Source: Acanthopleura granulata (taxonomy: Eukaryota; Mollusca; Polyplacophora; Chitonida; Chitonidae). From it: a stretch of DNA of 64,000 nucleotides. The stretch is from assembly GCA_016165875.1 (NCBI GenBank), contig JABBOT010000004.1:9090889-9154888 (forward strand), in the 5' to 3' direction. The number at the start of each line of letters is the position of its first letter. The first letter of the stretch is position 1. The notes beneath the pieces were generated by a model. The model searched no databases, was not told where the DNA came from, and saw nothing but the letters and a program-made list of their open reading frames with translations. A program made the position numbers and the translations under genes. Of this stretch, positions 43,461 to 55,669 are shown piece after piece.

Positions 43461-43876
43461 GCTATGCTGTTAGTCAACCTATCAAAACATTTCGACAATG
43501 TCAAGATTTCGGTGTTACATACCAAATTGTTCAATGGATATTTTATAAAAAAAAAACTGTTTGGTTGTGTGGATGAACTGCAATCATATTTGCTTTTTGC
43601 TATGCTGTTAGTCAACCTGTCAAAACATTTCGACAATGTCAAGATTTCGGTGTTACATACCAAATTGTTCAACGGATATTTTATAAAAAAAAAACTGTTT
43701 GGTTGTGTGGATGAACTGCAATCACATTTGCTTTTTGCTATGCTGTTAGTCAACCTATCAAAACATTTCGACAATGTCAAGATTTCGGTGTTACATACCA
43801 AATTGTTCAACGGATATTTTATAAAAAAAAAAAATGTTTGGTTGTGTGGATGAACTGCAATCATATTTGCTTTTAT
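43461..43876. repeat. Three tandem copies of a 138-bp unit
   Basis: Units start at 43461, 43599 and 43737, each beginning GCTATGCTGTTAGTCAACCT and containing CAAGATTTCGGTGTTACATA, a poly-A of 9-12 and GGTTGTGTGGATGAACTGCA. They are nearly identical, implying recent expansion. Because 138 is a multiple of 3, long repetitive open frames run through on both strands; these are artefacts. Confidence 0.96.
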
Positions 43877-44529
43877 ATAAGACTTTTTTTCCTACCACAT
43901 GACCAGAAACAGAACACAAGCTTACGGATCAAGATATATACATTTAATGCTGGCTTAGTTGACAAGCACGTATGTATAATGGAAAAAATACATGCATACT
44001 TAACTGTCAACAGAATATTTACAACAAATCTGAGTGAAAGCAAAATTCACACAAATAAATTTTCCTAAATACAAATGCACATCCATGAATTGTGCACAAA
44101 AAGGAAAATCATAAACAATAAACTATATAGGCTTTAAAGGCACTAATTTCTGCAATATTAGGGACTGAAGACATTCAGGTGCAAAAACCAAGTAACACTG
44201 TGAAAGAATGAGTTTTACCTACAAGCTAGCAATATGCCCATACCATAAACAAAAATGGTTAACCTCAATGCGCACAAACACACAAAAAAAAAATTAAATT
44301 ACTGCGTCACAAATTTGGCTTGGAACTGATCATCAATTCTAATGTGTTTGATGCACTATGTTAATGTATAAAAAAATCTGTACAATGCCCAAAAATTTGA
44401 CAAGGTAGATGTGGAAGCCAATGTCCGTGGAAGTATTTCTGTTGCCATAGGTGATCGCTGGAAATCCCACTGATCTTCAGTGGGAAGAACCTGTACATGT
44501 GATTTGATCACAGGAATTCCAAACTTTAG

Positions 44530-44960
44530 ACATCTGTACATCTGATTTGTCAAAGTTCAATCTCTAAACACCTCTACAGGCGATCTGATTTGTCAAAGTT
44601 CAGTTTTTAAGCACCTGTACAGATTTCTCCAAATGAAGTCTTTAGCTCCTGTACAGGTGGTCTGATTTCTCAAAGTCCAACCTTTAAGCGCCAGTATGGA
44701 TGGTCTGATATCATGCAGATCAAACTTTAAGCACCTGTGCAGATGGTCTGATTTCTCAAAATCCATTCTTTACGTCCTGTACAGGTGACCTGATTTTTCA
44801 CAGCCCAATCTTTAAGCACCTGTACAGATGGTCTGATTTCGCAAGGTCAAGTCTTTCAGCATCTGTACAGGTAATCTGATTTCACAGAGTCCAAGCTTGA
44901 GGGACCTGTTCAGGTGGACTGACTGCTCAAGTTCTAACTTTAAGCGACTTACAGATGTGT
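44530..44960. repeat. Degenerate tandem repeat, about 46-50 bp unit, in 3' flank of the minus-strand gene
   Basis: About nine diverged units share CACCTGTACAGRTGGTCTGA then TTTCTCAAAGTCCA and TTTAAG. They lie just after the stop of the gene at 44993-46378 in its transcribed direction, so they are probably in its 3' UTR. Confidence 0.8.
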
Positions 44961-44992
44961 TATTTGTATACACCTGAGGAGATAAGTTAAAC

Positions 44993-45550
44993 TTATGTAC
45001 CTAGGTTTCCAATGCCCAAAGGCAGAAGGTAGTTCTTCCGAAGCTCACTGGTTGGCAGCTTGCAATAGCTGACATTGTCCTTTTGCTCAAACTGCAAGTG
45101 GCTCTTGTGAAAGTATGCCGTTGTACACAACACTTCTGCCTCTTCGTCTTTGAAAGCAGCTATAAAATTGGTCGAGAAATTCTCAAACTTAATTGAAAAC
45201 GTCTCGAGCACCCACTGCATCTTCACATCGGACACAAGTCTTTTCTTTTGAGTTGAGCCAGAGTTGGTTTTCTTCATCAGTCGCTTTGTAGTGTCAAAGG
45301 TTTTTGCAAACTTCTCTCCATCTCTAGTTTTCTGTGGGGTTACTAAAGTTACACGGAAGCCAGTGCCTTTATTCCGCAGCATGAGTAAACATATGTTGAA
45401 AAGTCTTTCTGGGTCTATTTTGGGAGTGACAATATAAACACTTGCCCCAACACCAAACCAATCATCCAGCAGTGCCTTCCATAACCTCAGAATGAAGTCA
45501 TGTCCCATTATACCACCTCCTTCTGGAATTGTATCTAAAAGGTCTTGAAC
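44993..45550 (-). CDS. Terminal exon of the 319-residue gene
   Basis: Acceptor on the reverse strand is ATGTTCTAG|GTTCAAG; 186 codons including TAA. Begins VQDLLDTIPEGGGIMGHDF and ends LPLGIGNLGT. Confidence 0.82.
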   Translation of the reverse strand, partial: VQDLLDTIPEGGGIMGHDFILRLWKALLDDWFGVGASVYIVTPKIDPERLFNICLLMLRNKGTGFRVTLVTPQKTRDGEKFAKTFDTTKRLMKKTNSGSTQKKRLVSDVKMQWVLETFSIKFENFSTNFIAAFKDEEAEVLCTTAYFHKSHLQFEQKDNVSYCKLPTSELRKNYLLPLGIGNLGT

Positions 45551-45902
45551 CTAGAACATAAATAAATCAATATGGTTACATAAAATAATAGCACATGTAA
45601 ATAATACCAGGTTGAAATACATCAAAAAAACTACCACCGATATAATTAGTATAGTAATTAGGCTCCAAAGCTACATCAGAGTCTGTGGCTGTTTCAAGTG
45701 CAAACTCCAACCCTTGGTATGGAAAATTTAGGCTGTGGCTCTGATCTAGCTTACTATATTTGATGGTCTAGCTTTACCATATCTAGTGCACAGTTTCATT
45801 TGCAAATGCTTCCAATTATCATGAGGAACATGTGTATTTACCAAGCAGTAAGTAGGACAAATGTATGGAATAATTCAGAAAACTGAACCTACGTCAAAAA
45901 CA

Positions 45903-45938
<36 letters not shown>

Positions 45939-46378
45939 AACAGGCAAGTTCGAAATCAATCAAACACCCATCTTACCTCATCATAATTCTTGTCCAGCTG
46001 CAGGAACCGGGTTACAGAGTTGTCTGTGGCACCATCCGACAACGTTTCCATGTCAACCGTGCCCTGTTCCAGAATCTGCTGAAAATTGGCCATGAACCAT
46101 CCCCAGAAACCCTGGCCATACACTTTTAAGGCACCATTCACAGTGTTGATCTTGATGGTCACCTTTGGTGTAGGACGGCATTTTATCAAACCTTGCTTCT
46201 CAGAAAATCGATCATCGTCGAAGAATGAACGAAAGATTTTGACCCACCAGTTGACAACATCTCTATTTGTACAGGTTATTATGATCTCTTTTCCTTTGTC
46301 AAAAAAGTCCAGGTCGTATGGAGTTGGAGTAGACCATATCTGAGCTAAAACATGCTGACGTTCACTTTTGGTCGACAT
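44993..46378 (-). CDS. Two-exon gene, 319-residue protein, possible degenerate PLD-like fold
   Basis: The exons complement(45977-46378) and complement(44993-45550) join in phase 0 (NYDE|VQDLLDTIP) to give 319 residues and TAA. The ATG at 46378 gives MSTKSERQ; a further in-frame GTG lies upstream but no ATG. There is no signal peptide or membrane segment, so it is probably cytosolic or nuclear. Two half-like segments are visible: GASVYIVTPKIDPERLFNIC and, near the end, AEVLCTTAYFHKSHLQFE. Both resemble strands flanking the active sites of PLD-superfamily proteins ('v.ivTPf.d..rL', 'vlvtTaNf...H'), but the HxK histidine appears to be serine (SIKF) and no full HKD motif is seen. I do not recognise the family with confidence; the PLD-like idea is inference. 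It converges on RAF. Confidence 0.8.
45904..45937. repeat. (AT)n microsatellite in the intron
   Basis: About 17 AT units within the 426-bp intron of the 319-residue gene. Confidence 0.92.
45977..46378 (-). CDS. First coding exon of the 319-residue gene
   Basis: 134 codons from ATG; donor on the reverse strand GAG|GTAAGA. Aromatic-rich segments: VVNWWVKIFRSFFDDDRF and YGQGFWGWFMANFQQIL. Confidence 0.82.
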
Positions 46379-47289
46379 TGTCCCAGATTTCAACACACCT
46401 GTAATTAACCTGTGTTGTTGTTGTTTCGGGTCACCTCAGGTATATAAAGTTTTCTTTTCTTTTTATACTTCAACTCATAACAGATAGAGTTTTTCGAAAT
46501 CGGACGTCTGTTTTCCGCCAATTACCTTTCCTTCATATTTCACCCTAATTCACACCTGCCGTATGATCGATATGTCGCCGAACTTAAGACGCCAAGTAGA
46601 GAACACAAACTGCTTCCTGTTGTATAATACAATTTGTAGTTGATTCACTGACTCCAGGGTATTATACAGGTGTATGGTCTGCACACGTGAATGAAGAGTA
46701 TATATACCTGTAACGGCTTGTCATTAGACACAGCCTGGTGCCAGGATACCTGGAGCGAAAACAAGCTGATGAACCAAGGTGTCAAATCTCCAAACCAGTC
46801 AACATGGCTTCCACCGCGACACAGTTACAATAGCCTGTACAACACGAACGCTCATTGGCTATGCCTCATATAATTGTCCAATCATTGGTGATGACACTTC
46901 TCTGTGCACAGGTAATACAGGTGAGATCACAGGTCTATTAATAGATAAGCTATATGTAAGGTAGATGGGCAGTATTACGCCTGGAGATAGTCCTTTCATT
47001 TCACCACTCTAAAGAAGACTCACTTGTTCTCCAGTAAAATAAAACAACGCGACACTTTAATGAAAAACACGTACAGTATACACAGAAAGCCCGTGATCCT
47101 TGACAGGCGCGTAACACAAGAAACAGTTTATAAGACATTTACCTCCCTCCATCTTCGTTATATCAAGGCAGACCCTCCGTTTTCTGCCTTGATCAATCGA
47201 CTAAACCAATCCACTCCAGCCGGAAATTGAAAAGCTGTCATCGTTATCCACTCAGATACTTACCTGATCGGGGTCAAATATTTGAGTTC
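46379..47289. other. 5' flank of the minus-strand gene
   Basis: No supported gene. A segment at 46705-46780 (ACGGCTTGTCATTAGACACA ... AACAAGCTGATGAA) resembles one at 47770-47845, suggesting an uncharacterised interspersed repeat. Confidence 0.4.
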
Positions 47290-47450
47290 AACTTGAATCC
47301 AGCCGAAGTTGTCTTCCTCTCCAGCCGTATGTGTGAACGCCTGTGGCCGTTTCTACAGGTTTCCCCATAGCATTCGGCAGTCAACGTATAGGTGAATCAA
47401 GTATCCTTGAGTACGGCGTAAAACACTAATCAAACAAATAAATAAATACA
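47290..47450 (+). mobile_element. SINE, partial
   Basis: Matches the family from the B-box-like end onward: GAGTTCAACTTGAATCCAGC, TCTCCAGCCGTATGTGTG, GTATCCTTGAGTACGGCGT, then AAAACACTAATCAAAC and AAATAAATAAATA. The middle is deleted. Confidence 0.75.
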
Positions 47451-49119
47451 TACAACTTCTACTTAGGCCTTTGCTATATTTCCTGACTGCACAGTGTCTG
47501 TCTACCATGCCGTTGCATGATACAATGAAGGTCAGGTGGTGTCACGAATGTATATAGAATATTACTCACTGCACAAATGCCACGAAACTAGAGTTATGTT
47601 GACAGATCACGTGTAATTCAGATGTGTTACTCTCGCTTGCGGGAATGGAAGCATTAAAGAGAAAAAATTAGTACCTATATGGTGTAGTTTTAAGTGTAAA
47701 ACTGCACCCTTCACCGTTCGTTTTCAGCAGGGATGCTCCAAGTAAGGAGTATATGTGCATGTACATACATGTATGACGGCTTGTTATTGCGCGCAGCATG
47801 TGGCATGGTAGAATACCTGTAGTGAAAAAAAGCTCATGAGAATCCCTTCATGGTGAGAACGAAAATTCACAACTGCATTTGGAATACAAGGATGTAGAAA
47901 GTTGAGAAGATATTCTTGTATTTTCTTATACCTGCCCTACACACAACTAAATCGCTAGCATTATCAGTATTAAATATGCTGCCAGTGATAAATCATTTCA
48001 GAGGCAAATTTTTCATTGCATGATATTTTTAATAATTGCCCTATATTTGGCTGTTAAAGCGTTTTTTACTATTCATACATTAAAACTGTTTTACTTCAAT
48101 TTGAAGAGATCTTACACATCTTGGACATGTTACAGGCTAAGGCTTATACATGGTATGTTTGCATGCAGGATGAAGGCATTAGCGAAAGAACAACGACTGA
48201 ATGTCAGAGAGACAACTGTCTCGGACAGTCCTACAGATATATCCAAACATAATAACTTACACTTATCTAAGGCGACATCGATTACTACCAACGTTTGGCA
48301 GCTTGGACCACCTGAGGATGTCTCGATCACTTATATTCCTGACGCACCTATCGCAGCCGAGGCCTAAGTATAAGCCTACCATGATGAAAACATAATGTGC
48401 ATATGTTGGTACAGTCTCTTCTTGATAATAATTTGTAGCTTATAAATGGTATTTGATGGCCTATTCGAAGGTACATGCATATATGCTAAATAGAAACAAA
48501 TTACAGGCTTATTTAAGCAGTTTAAGAGTGTTCTGCTACACCACTGTAAGAGAAAAGGAACAAACTCAAAAAGCTGGGTTCTCTCACTCAGTTTAATTGA
48601 AGAAAACCTAAGAAACCTGTAATTATCAAAAAGAAAAAAGATCGAATATTACACAATGAGTTTTGTAACAGTAACCATAGTACCTATAAGGTCTGCGACA
48701 ACGAAATGGCACCTAATGGCCTAACACGTGTAGTATGACTTTAACTAAATTACCCAATGAGTATAAAGATGAAAATGCAACACAGATATCTTTATACAAT
48801 GTATTTCATATCGGGGTTCGCTGAACTCACCCTAAGTAACCGTCCGATTACTGCCGTACAGACACGGCAGCGGTAGTGGTTGCGGCTACACACAGTTCAT
48901 CATCTTACTGATAAACGTGAACAAGAATTCTCAAAACTGCACAGAACTATCACTAGATTACCATCAACAGCTACGTCATTCCATTTACAATAAACATCTT
49001 TACCGTTAGTCCCAGTTAAATAATTTCACTAACTCTTATTCCGAAATACATGTATGGAGACTAGTGTGACAGACGGCAAACAAGTGAATTTAGTCCGCAG
49101 CGAATTATGTGACATTAAA
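47451..49119. other. Intergenic, one weak terminal-exon candidate
   Basis: Contains the candidate at 48169-48367 and the repeat-like segment at 47755-47845. Nothing else recognised. Confidence 0.4.
48169..48367 (+). CDS. Weak candidate terminal exon, unknown
   Basis: Follows GTTTGCATGCAG and encodes MKALAKEQRLNVRETTVSDS and further Ser/Thr-rich residues to TAA. The frame is also open upstream (from 48020), where it reads as a hydrophobic stretch. No family resemblance and no partner exon. Could be chance. Confidence 0.18.
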
Positions 49120-49385
49120 AATTGATTTAATTGATTTATTTATTTACTTGATTGATGTTTTACGCCGTGCTCAAGAATGTTTCACTTATACGACGGCGGC
49201 CAGCATTATGGTGGGAAGAAACCGGGCAGAGCCAGGGGGAAACCCATGACCATTGGCAGGTTGCTGGCAGAACTTTTCCACGTACGGTCGGACAGGAAGC
49301 CAGCATGAGCTGTACTCGAACTCACAGCGACTGCACTGGTGAGCGGCTTCTGAGTCATTGCGCGGCGCTAGCGTTCTAAAAGGCT
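49120..49385 (-). mobile_element. SINE, near full length, reverse
   Basis: Tail TTGATTTATTTATTTACTTG, TGTTTTACGCCGTGCTCAAG, body CGGCCAGCATTATGGTGGGA and CAGAGCCAGGGGGAAACCC, B-box complement TCGAACTCACAGCGACTGC, then a mutated A-box region (GCGCGGCGCTAGCG). Confidence 0.83.
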
Positions 49386-51502
49386 CGCTGTGGATTGATA
49401 ACATTATGCGAAAATCACGTTTTGTCATGCAAGCGTAAACAAAATGGCTGCGATCTCCTAACTGGTCTCACGGAACTATGGCCTCTGCTGTAGAAAGGGG
49501 CTCAAGAGTGACCTCTGCCGTGATACAATGTCCTACAATATTTTGGTAACTACAATTAATTGCATACAATCTTTACACTACTCTTCGTTCATTTCCATAT
49601 GACTTCAAAGTGATTAGAGGGATTCGTTGGTTTGTGGAGTAGTCTTCTTCTATATGTCCATAGCTTGCATGCATTCGATCACAATTGCCATGCAACCAGA
49701 TTGGAGCCGAACATAGACCTACATGTCTCTCCATGCATCCTTACTCGCATAGCTGACACGCAGCCGTTGGACAAGCCATTTACTCTATAGGACCTGCAAC
49801 CATGTATATTCTTGAGCATATACAGACTCTGAGGTATATTTGTTTGGAGATCATCATGAACTAGTAACATGATGACCATAAAATACATCTTATTACAATA
49901 TAGCTATATCGAGATAACATCTGCTGTTGTTGGATTATACGGTGTAATATCCCCATGACAGTTAGCTCAGCAGTTGTCAATAAACAAATGATTGCACAGT
50001 AATAATAATAATAATAATGCGATGCAACATTTATCTTTGCACCGGTAATGGTGACCTGGTATTTCACCTTTCACATCAGTAGTGTTATATGCACAGGCAC
50101 ATTGTTCTTCCTGTATATCATAGGTTACTTAACCCGCGAGAGATATTATATTGTTATACAGGAATTTAAATATCTGTAACACTAAATTGCATCGAATTTA
50201 AAACACATAATTCTGCTAGACATCTGTTGGTGATATTTGTGACATTCAGTTAATTCTTCGCTGGAATGCACGAGTTTAAAGCGTCAGGAACGTGTATATG
50301 ACCACATATACTCTTCGTATTTTCAAAAGAGATATGGGATAACCTGTATGAGAGTCACAGGTAAAACAGGGCCTAAGTAAAATAAATATTCAATATGTTT
50401 ACAGGAAAAGACAACAAAATATATAACCAAAGTTAGTTCAGAAGAGGGGTGCATACAGACCTAAAATGACATAGAGGCTTTTTTTTATGACGCGTGCTTG
50501 ATAACTGTATAATTCACCTTTTAATCTGGAATTCTTACGAGGCCATAGGACACGCCATTTCAGAGAAACCGGAAATACGATGTCGCGCCAGCCTTACCCT
50601 ACCCTCTTTCGTATTAGGGGCGAGACACTCTTTTGTGTGCGAAGTACAGCACCGTTTATTATTACAATCGAAGGCCACGCATTGTGGCCTCCTGGTTGTG
50701 ACCTAGGGAATAACCTTAGATGTTTTCATTTACCACTTTCTCGTTGAAAAAGGCTTTAAAGTATATCACAGTTGTCTCGTACTCACAAGGAAAACAGCTT
50801 ATTTAACACTACTTCTACACGGCAAAATCGTGAACGGAAAACGTGAATCGTGAAATCTTCTCGGGTAGTAGAAATAGCCTGGATTGGTTAAAATTGAGAG
50901 CCTGGCTGCCGTTCGCTATTCCCCAGGTGGGCGTTTTTGCTTACTTTGAATGGCGATATCTCAGTTATGAGACATCACAAAAATAAAAGGTGACGTTTTC
51001 TGAACTATGAATAGGATTCTTTATTGATACATATATACATGTGGTGTAGTGTTGTCTTTTTTTTAATTAGTTAAAAAAAGTTTATCAGCAAGGCTGACAT
51101 ATCTTATATGGCAGAAACGATATCTAGGCTTACGGACAAGGTTTAGTCTCAATTTAACTAGTTAAGTAATGAGAATCTGACTGATAAATATGAACGCAAA
51201 TTTCGAAAAGCACCAAAACAATTGCCACATATACATGTTACTATTTCACGAGTGCGAGTTACAAGTTGCGTCCCCTTACTTACTTCATGGTAAGTTTAAA
51301 TGCACAAGCAATTACCATGCAATATCTTTAATTCTTTTCATGTATTTTGGGGGTCTGGAAGCGAAGCGGACAGTGTCCTATGGGCGCACTTCTGAGGTGT
51401 TCAAAATCGTCACCGATTTACCGAAGTAGTTCCGGCCTTAGTGTGAATTGCCGCGGTCTGTTTCAGTATACGTGAATGGTTTTCTTCTATTTGGGTACCG
51501 CC
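49386..51502. other. Intergenic, no gene seen
   Basis: Short open frames only. A TAATAATAATAATAA run lies near 50000-50018. Confidence 0.45.
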
Positions 51503-51556
51503 TTCGTATAAGTGAAATATTCTTGAGTAGGGCGTTAAACAATAAGCATTCATTCT
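51503..51556 (+). mobile_element. SINE tail fragment
   Basis: CGTATAAGTGAAATATTCTT, GAGTAGGGCGTTAAACAAT then AAGCATTCATTC: the 3' end of the SINE family only. Confidence 0.55.
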
Positions 51557-52279
51557 ATTTGGGTAAGTAAACCCCACTTCTGCATTGCCATTGTATAGCA
51601 CAACGTAACTAAGGCATGAAATACGGCTCAGATCATTTTTTGATAACAACGTTGGAGTGTTGTTTTCAGACACTCTTTTGCTTGATACAATATGTGGGAA
51701 ATTCTAGTGATTCGGTCAGGCAAACAATAAAAAGAATCTCTGTTGTGGGCAACATCACTCACTCGCTAAATTCGGGCCGACTCAAACTTTTCTTTTTCAC
51801 GAACTCTGAGGCCATTTTTGCACAAAAATAAAAGCTAACGGAAACTCCTTGAAAATTCTAATTCTGCGAGGAGCATATAATATCTTTTTATAATTAAACT
51901 GCGAGAAAGCACAGAGTGGTCGGGATTTTTAATGAGAACAAAATTTAGAAGTAGAGTGTATTTAGCTGTGAAAATTTGTCCAAAATTATTGTTTCAATGG
52001 CGTATAAAGATAACTTCCTGTGTTCACGAATGAAGCAAGGGTAAAGTAGGCCAACATTTCTACCGCTGTTTTTTTTTTCTTTCGGATAAACATACCCATT
52101 TTAAAATGTAACATGAACTCAGGACATGAATAAGACAAAATTTTCATATAAAAGACGGTTAAAATAAAAAAAATGTTGTTTTGTTTCTTAGGTAAAATGA
52201 CGTAGAAAATGAATATTTAAAACAAAAACCGTTGGATTAAATTAAAGGTATTGCAATTTAATGAGAAAATATTTTAAGA
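51557..52279. other. Intergenic, no gene seen
   Basis: AT-rich; the 71-codon frame at 51616-51831 has no recognisable features. Confidence 0.4.
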
Positions 52280-52405
52280 AAGAATATTTATTATTTGATA
52301 GGTATACAGCGTACACAGGAATATTTCACTTACAGACAAAGGCCAGAGCTGGACGGGAACTCACAGCATTCGCACTGATGAGCGGCACCTGGGTAATTGT
52401 GAAAT
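52280..52405 (-). mobile_element. SINE with internal deletion, reverse
   Basis: GGAATATTTCACTTACAGAC joins directly to CAGAGCTGGACGGGAACTCA and CAGCATTCGCACTGATGAGC. The central body present in other copies is missing. Confidence 0.6.
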
Positions 52406-53558
52406 ATGAATATTTATTATGATTTGAAAATTGGATACTTTTAAAAGTAAATGCAAAATAAAGTCTTACTATAAAATTAAGATTTGGTCATTAAAAACTT
52501 CATATTATTCATCATGATTATCTTCCTATGTCTTACTATTATTATTTTTGGGGGGAAGAGGGTGAAATTCACAGATGCTTCATCCATTATTATACTTCTT
52601 CATATTCCCTAGGCCACCCATGACCCTTAAATGATCCTCGTCAGTCTCATCACACAGAATATTTCTGACAGCTGCCATCGGCAATCTCTCCCTTTTAAGC
52701 CTCACACTTTTGTACCGATTTATTATTCCAATGGCCAGTTTGTGAAAATACATTCACACAATTTGTCAATGTTTAATTCTTTTAAGTTGTCAGTTGCCTA
52801 CATGATACCGACGAATTTTCAAGTTCTTTCATCCATTTCCAGCATTTTAGTCCTGTTTTGAACTTTGGCAATTTACCTATTCAGGTCGGTATGCATATTT
52901 AATATACTGTAAATTGACACTTAATACATAGAAGATAACTTTTTTTGGTGAAACCAAGTTTTGATCTGTTTTGCTCAGTATTGAAAAAAAAATATGTTTT
53001 CTTTTGTTCTGGTATAGATTTTACCCAGGTATTCTGTCAGCTCAAAGAAGTGTTTCTTCCTTTCACAATTTAATGCTTCAAAAATGTTTGTTTCCAGATG
53101 GTCTATGAATATCCAGTGTTCAAGTCAGCTCAAAGATTCCCACATGTACTGTTGATTTAAGCATCCGAATCCAAGATATGGCCACATGGAAGTGAGTTTT
53201 AAACAAAACTTCCGTTTTAAGACCATCGTATACTTTATGATCGTGCAATTACACTATAAGCAATAACCAGACCCCTTTTAAACCGATTAGGTTTTGGTTA
53301 TTTCTGTGAACAAAAACTAAGATGACTTGTGTCAAAGCAAAGGCTATATTATGTACCGTGTGCCCAAAGCCAAACTGGACGCTCTATATCACGTCGACAT
53401 GGCTTGAATGTACTTCGTGTTATCACACAGGTCGCCATTGGTCGCTTAATTCACCAACGTTTTAGTGCTAACAGATTTCTGGTTGTAATAAGATTGCGTG
53501 CCATGTACTTGTGCAAAGATAAGCTTATGTAATAAATAAAAGATATATTTTCTCTTCA

Positions 53559-53643
53559 CACACACACACTCGGGCACGCACGCACACACACTCACACACA
53601 CACACACATGTATACATATAGGGCATTGTGTGTGCGTGTGTGT
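53559..53643. repeat. (CA)n followed by (TG)n, inverted microsatellite
   Basis: CACACACACACTCGGGCAC and further CA runs, then TATACATATAGGGCATTG and GTGTGTGCGTGTGTGTAC. The CA and TG arms are complementary and could fold into a hairpin. Confidence 0.85.
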
Positions 53644-54005
53644 ACTTTTCTGAGTCCAGGATCATCCTTTATACATGAACTTGCCTTTTAAGTGATGTTA
53701 TTTGTCATACAGAAGACACATCCAGTGCATCTTAGAGTTCATTCTCGAAAAAGTATAACCATCATATACAAATCAGCAGCTTTTTAACTGATTTACTTTT
53801 ATTTACGTGGACCTACAATGCAGAACTCTGCAGTCCAACAAATGAAGCGGTTTGCATATAACAAGCATATAACAAGCATATACTTGTATGCAATTATAAT
53901 GTATGTATGTAAGCCAACCCATGTTGCTGTAATATGAACACATGAATAGTTTCGGTGTATTTACTATTATTCTTCTACCTCTTCGCCTGCACACGAGATG
54001 TTCAT

Positions 54006-54250
54006 TCAAGCATAATTTAGGTGCATTATTCTCTGTAAACTGATAAAATTATACTTTTTGTGAAGCTCTGAAACTGGCAAACCCAACCAGTATGGCTTTT
54101 TCTCCAAAATCAAATTGAACAGCTGCATAAATCCCACTGAAAATTGTTTTTTCACATGTGCGAAAGATTGAGGAAGACGTATACATATATGCGAACATAA
54201 CTGCCATTTCCCGAGACTGTGGATTCCTTGCGTGCGTGGGCCACAAATAG
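54006..54250 (-). pseudogene. Possible relic of a paralogue of the 319-residue gene
   Basis: Reverse-strand frames contain LPVSELHKKYNF, which resembles LPTSELRKNYLL near the C-terminus of the gene at 44993-46378, preceded in another frame by IYAAVQFDFGEKAIL (compare the HLQFEQKDNV stretch). The match is short and crosses a frame, so it is only suggestive. Confidence 0.2.
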
Positions 54251-55669
54251 CAAACAAGTTTACGTTTACATCTGTGTCCAAGCTCAGTATGATCTTTATT
54301 CCGATGCCACTCATATACAGATGTTCCACTATTGGGACAATATTACTGAGTACTGTATATAACAGTGTATATGCAAAAGATCTCAATATAGACCCTTCTT
54401 GCCTGATGGCCACTAAAACCCCTATAGTTTTGTGTACCAAAGTAACTCACCCATGAAGAAAACTCTACATAAATATCAGATTATGCAGTCTCCCTGAGCT
54501 TGGCCCAAAAAGTCAACCGAGCCCGGGAATTTGAAAGCCTCCCCTTTGGATGTTCATCTGAGCGTTTAGACACTCACAATGATTCGACCACATAGTCTGT
54601 TGTAAGGATGTACGCAAAGTTGAAACTGGACACCCTTAAATTATCCATTACGAGTTCGGTGGGATTGTGCTCTATCTACGCAAAGGTGTACAGGTTGAAG
54701 GTATTTTACAAGGGTTACATCTAGAAAAAAGACCCAGAGATATTGGTGTCGAACAGGCTCGCGTGACACTTGCGTGCTGGTACTCGACAAAAAAGTAGTC
54801 CCCACGTTAGAATGCGATCCTTCCCCAAAGAAGTAGGAATAAAACCTTAAACAGACGATATATGATAGCGCACCTGTCAGGTATGGTCTTATTTACGATC
54901 TAATCGCCTTCTGTCATCTTGCTTTGAATGTACCAGTTATTTTAGAACATAAAATGGCGATGCCATAATTATATATACCGGGACAGGCAACCAGAAAGGC
55001 AGAGCTGCAGAGTGGAATCCGTGACGTTTGTCTCTGCCCCGACGACAGGTTGCTTAAAATGTCTGCAATCTGGAGAAGCAGGTATTTATGCACTTTATGT
55101 CCGAACAGTTCATGGTACACCCAGCGGGATAACAGCTTCATTAGACCATGCAGGTGAGCTAGAATGAACCGACATATTGAGGACATGATACTGAGAAGCC
55201 TGCCATATTTCCTCGGCTCATACATAAATTAGTTAAAAGCAAAGCTTCTTGTATATGGGCCAGAATCTCCACATCCAGGGATGTGCATGTCCAGGTGTCA
55301 AATCAAGCTTTGCTAACACAGTATATTATTTCTTATATGTATATACAAGTTTCAAGATGAGCAGAAACCAAACATTTCATAGCATAAAGGTCTTTCTCTG
55401 AAACTGTAGATAGCAAAAGGTGTGCATGTACAACTAATTCTAACAAGCTACGTTGTGTGCGTACATAGAATTGAAAGTGAAACCTTAATGAATTTATGGA
55501 AGAAACGATTGGACGATTTGTTCTATTATCACAGAGCATGTTTGTTTTCGCTCACTCCCTTTCCCTCTACCAGAAAACCTCACTCATTTCTTGATTTTGG
55601 CTATAATGGTAACAAAATAAACAAATATAGACATACATGAATTTAATGGGCTATATACACACACACAAG

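Larger units (their letters stand above)
52406..55665. other. Intergenic with simple repeats and a possible gene relic
   Basis: Holds the CA/TG tract at 53559-53643 and the doubtful minus-strand relic at 54006-54250. Otherwise no gene recognised. Confidence 0.4.

Noticed and set aside
43454..43864. Repeat-protein-like frames on both strands
   Set aside because: They arise from a 138-bp tandem repeat whose length is divisible by three; poly-A runs and no domain speak against coding.
43461..43876. CRISPR-like array
   Set aside because: The units are contiguous and near-identical with no unique spacers, and the DNA is animal nuclear.
54914..55225. 103-codon reverse-strand frame
   Set aside because: No domain and no convincing similarity to the 319-residue protein; probably chance.
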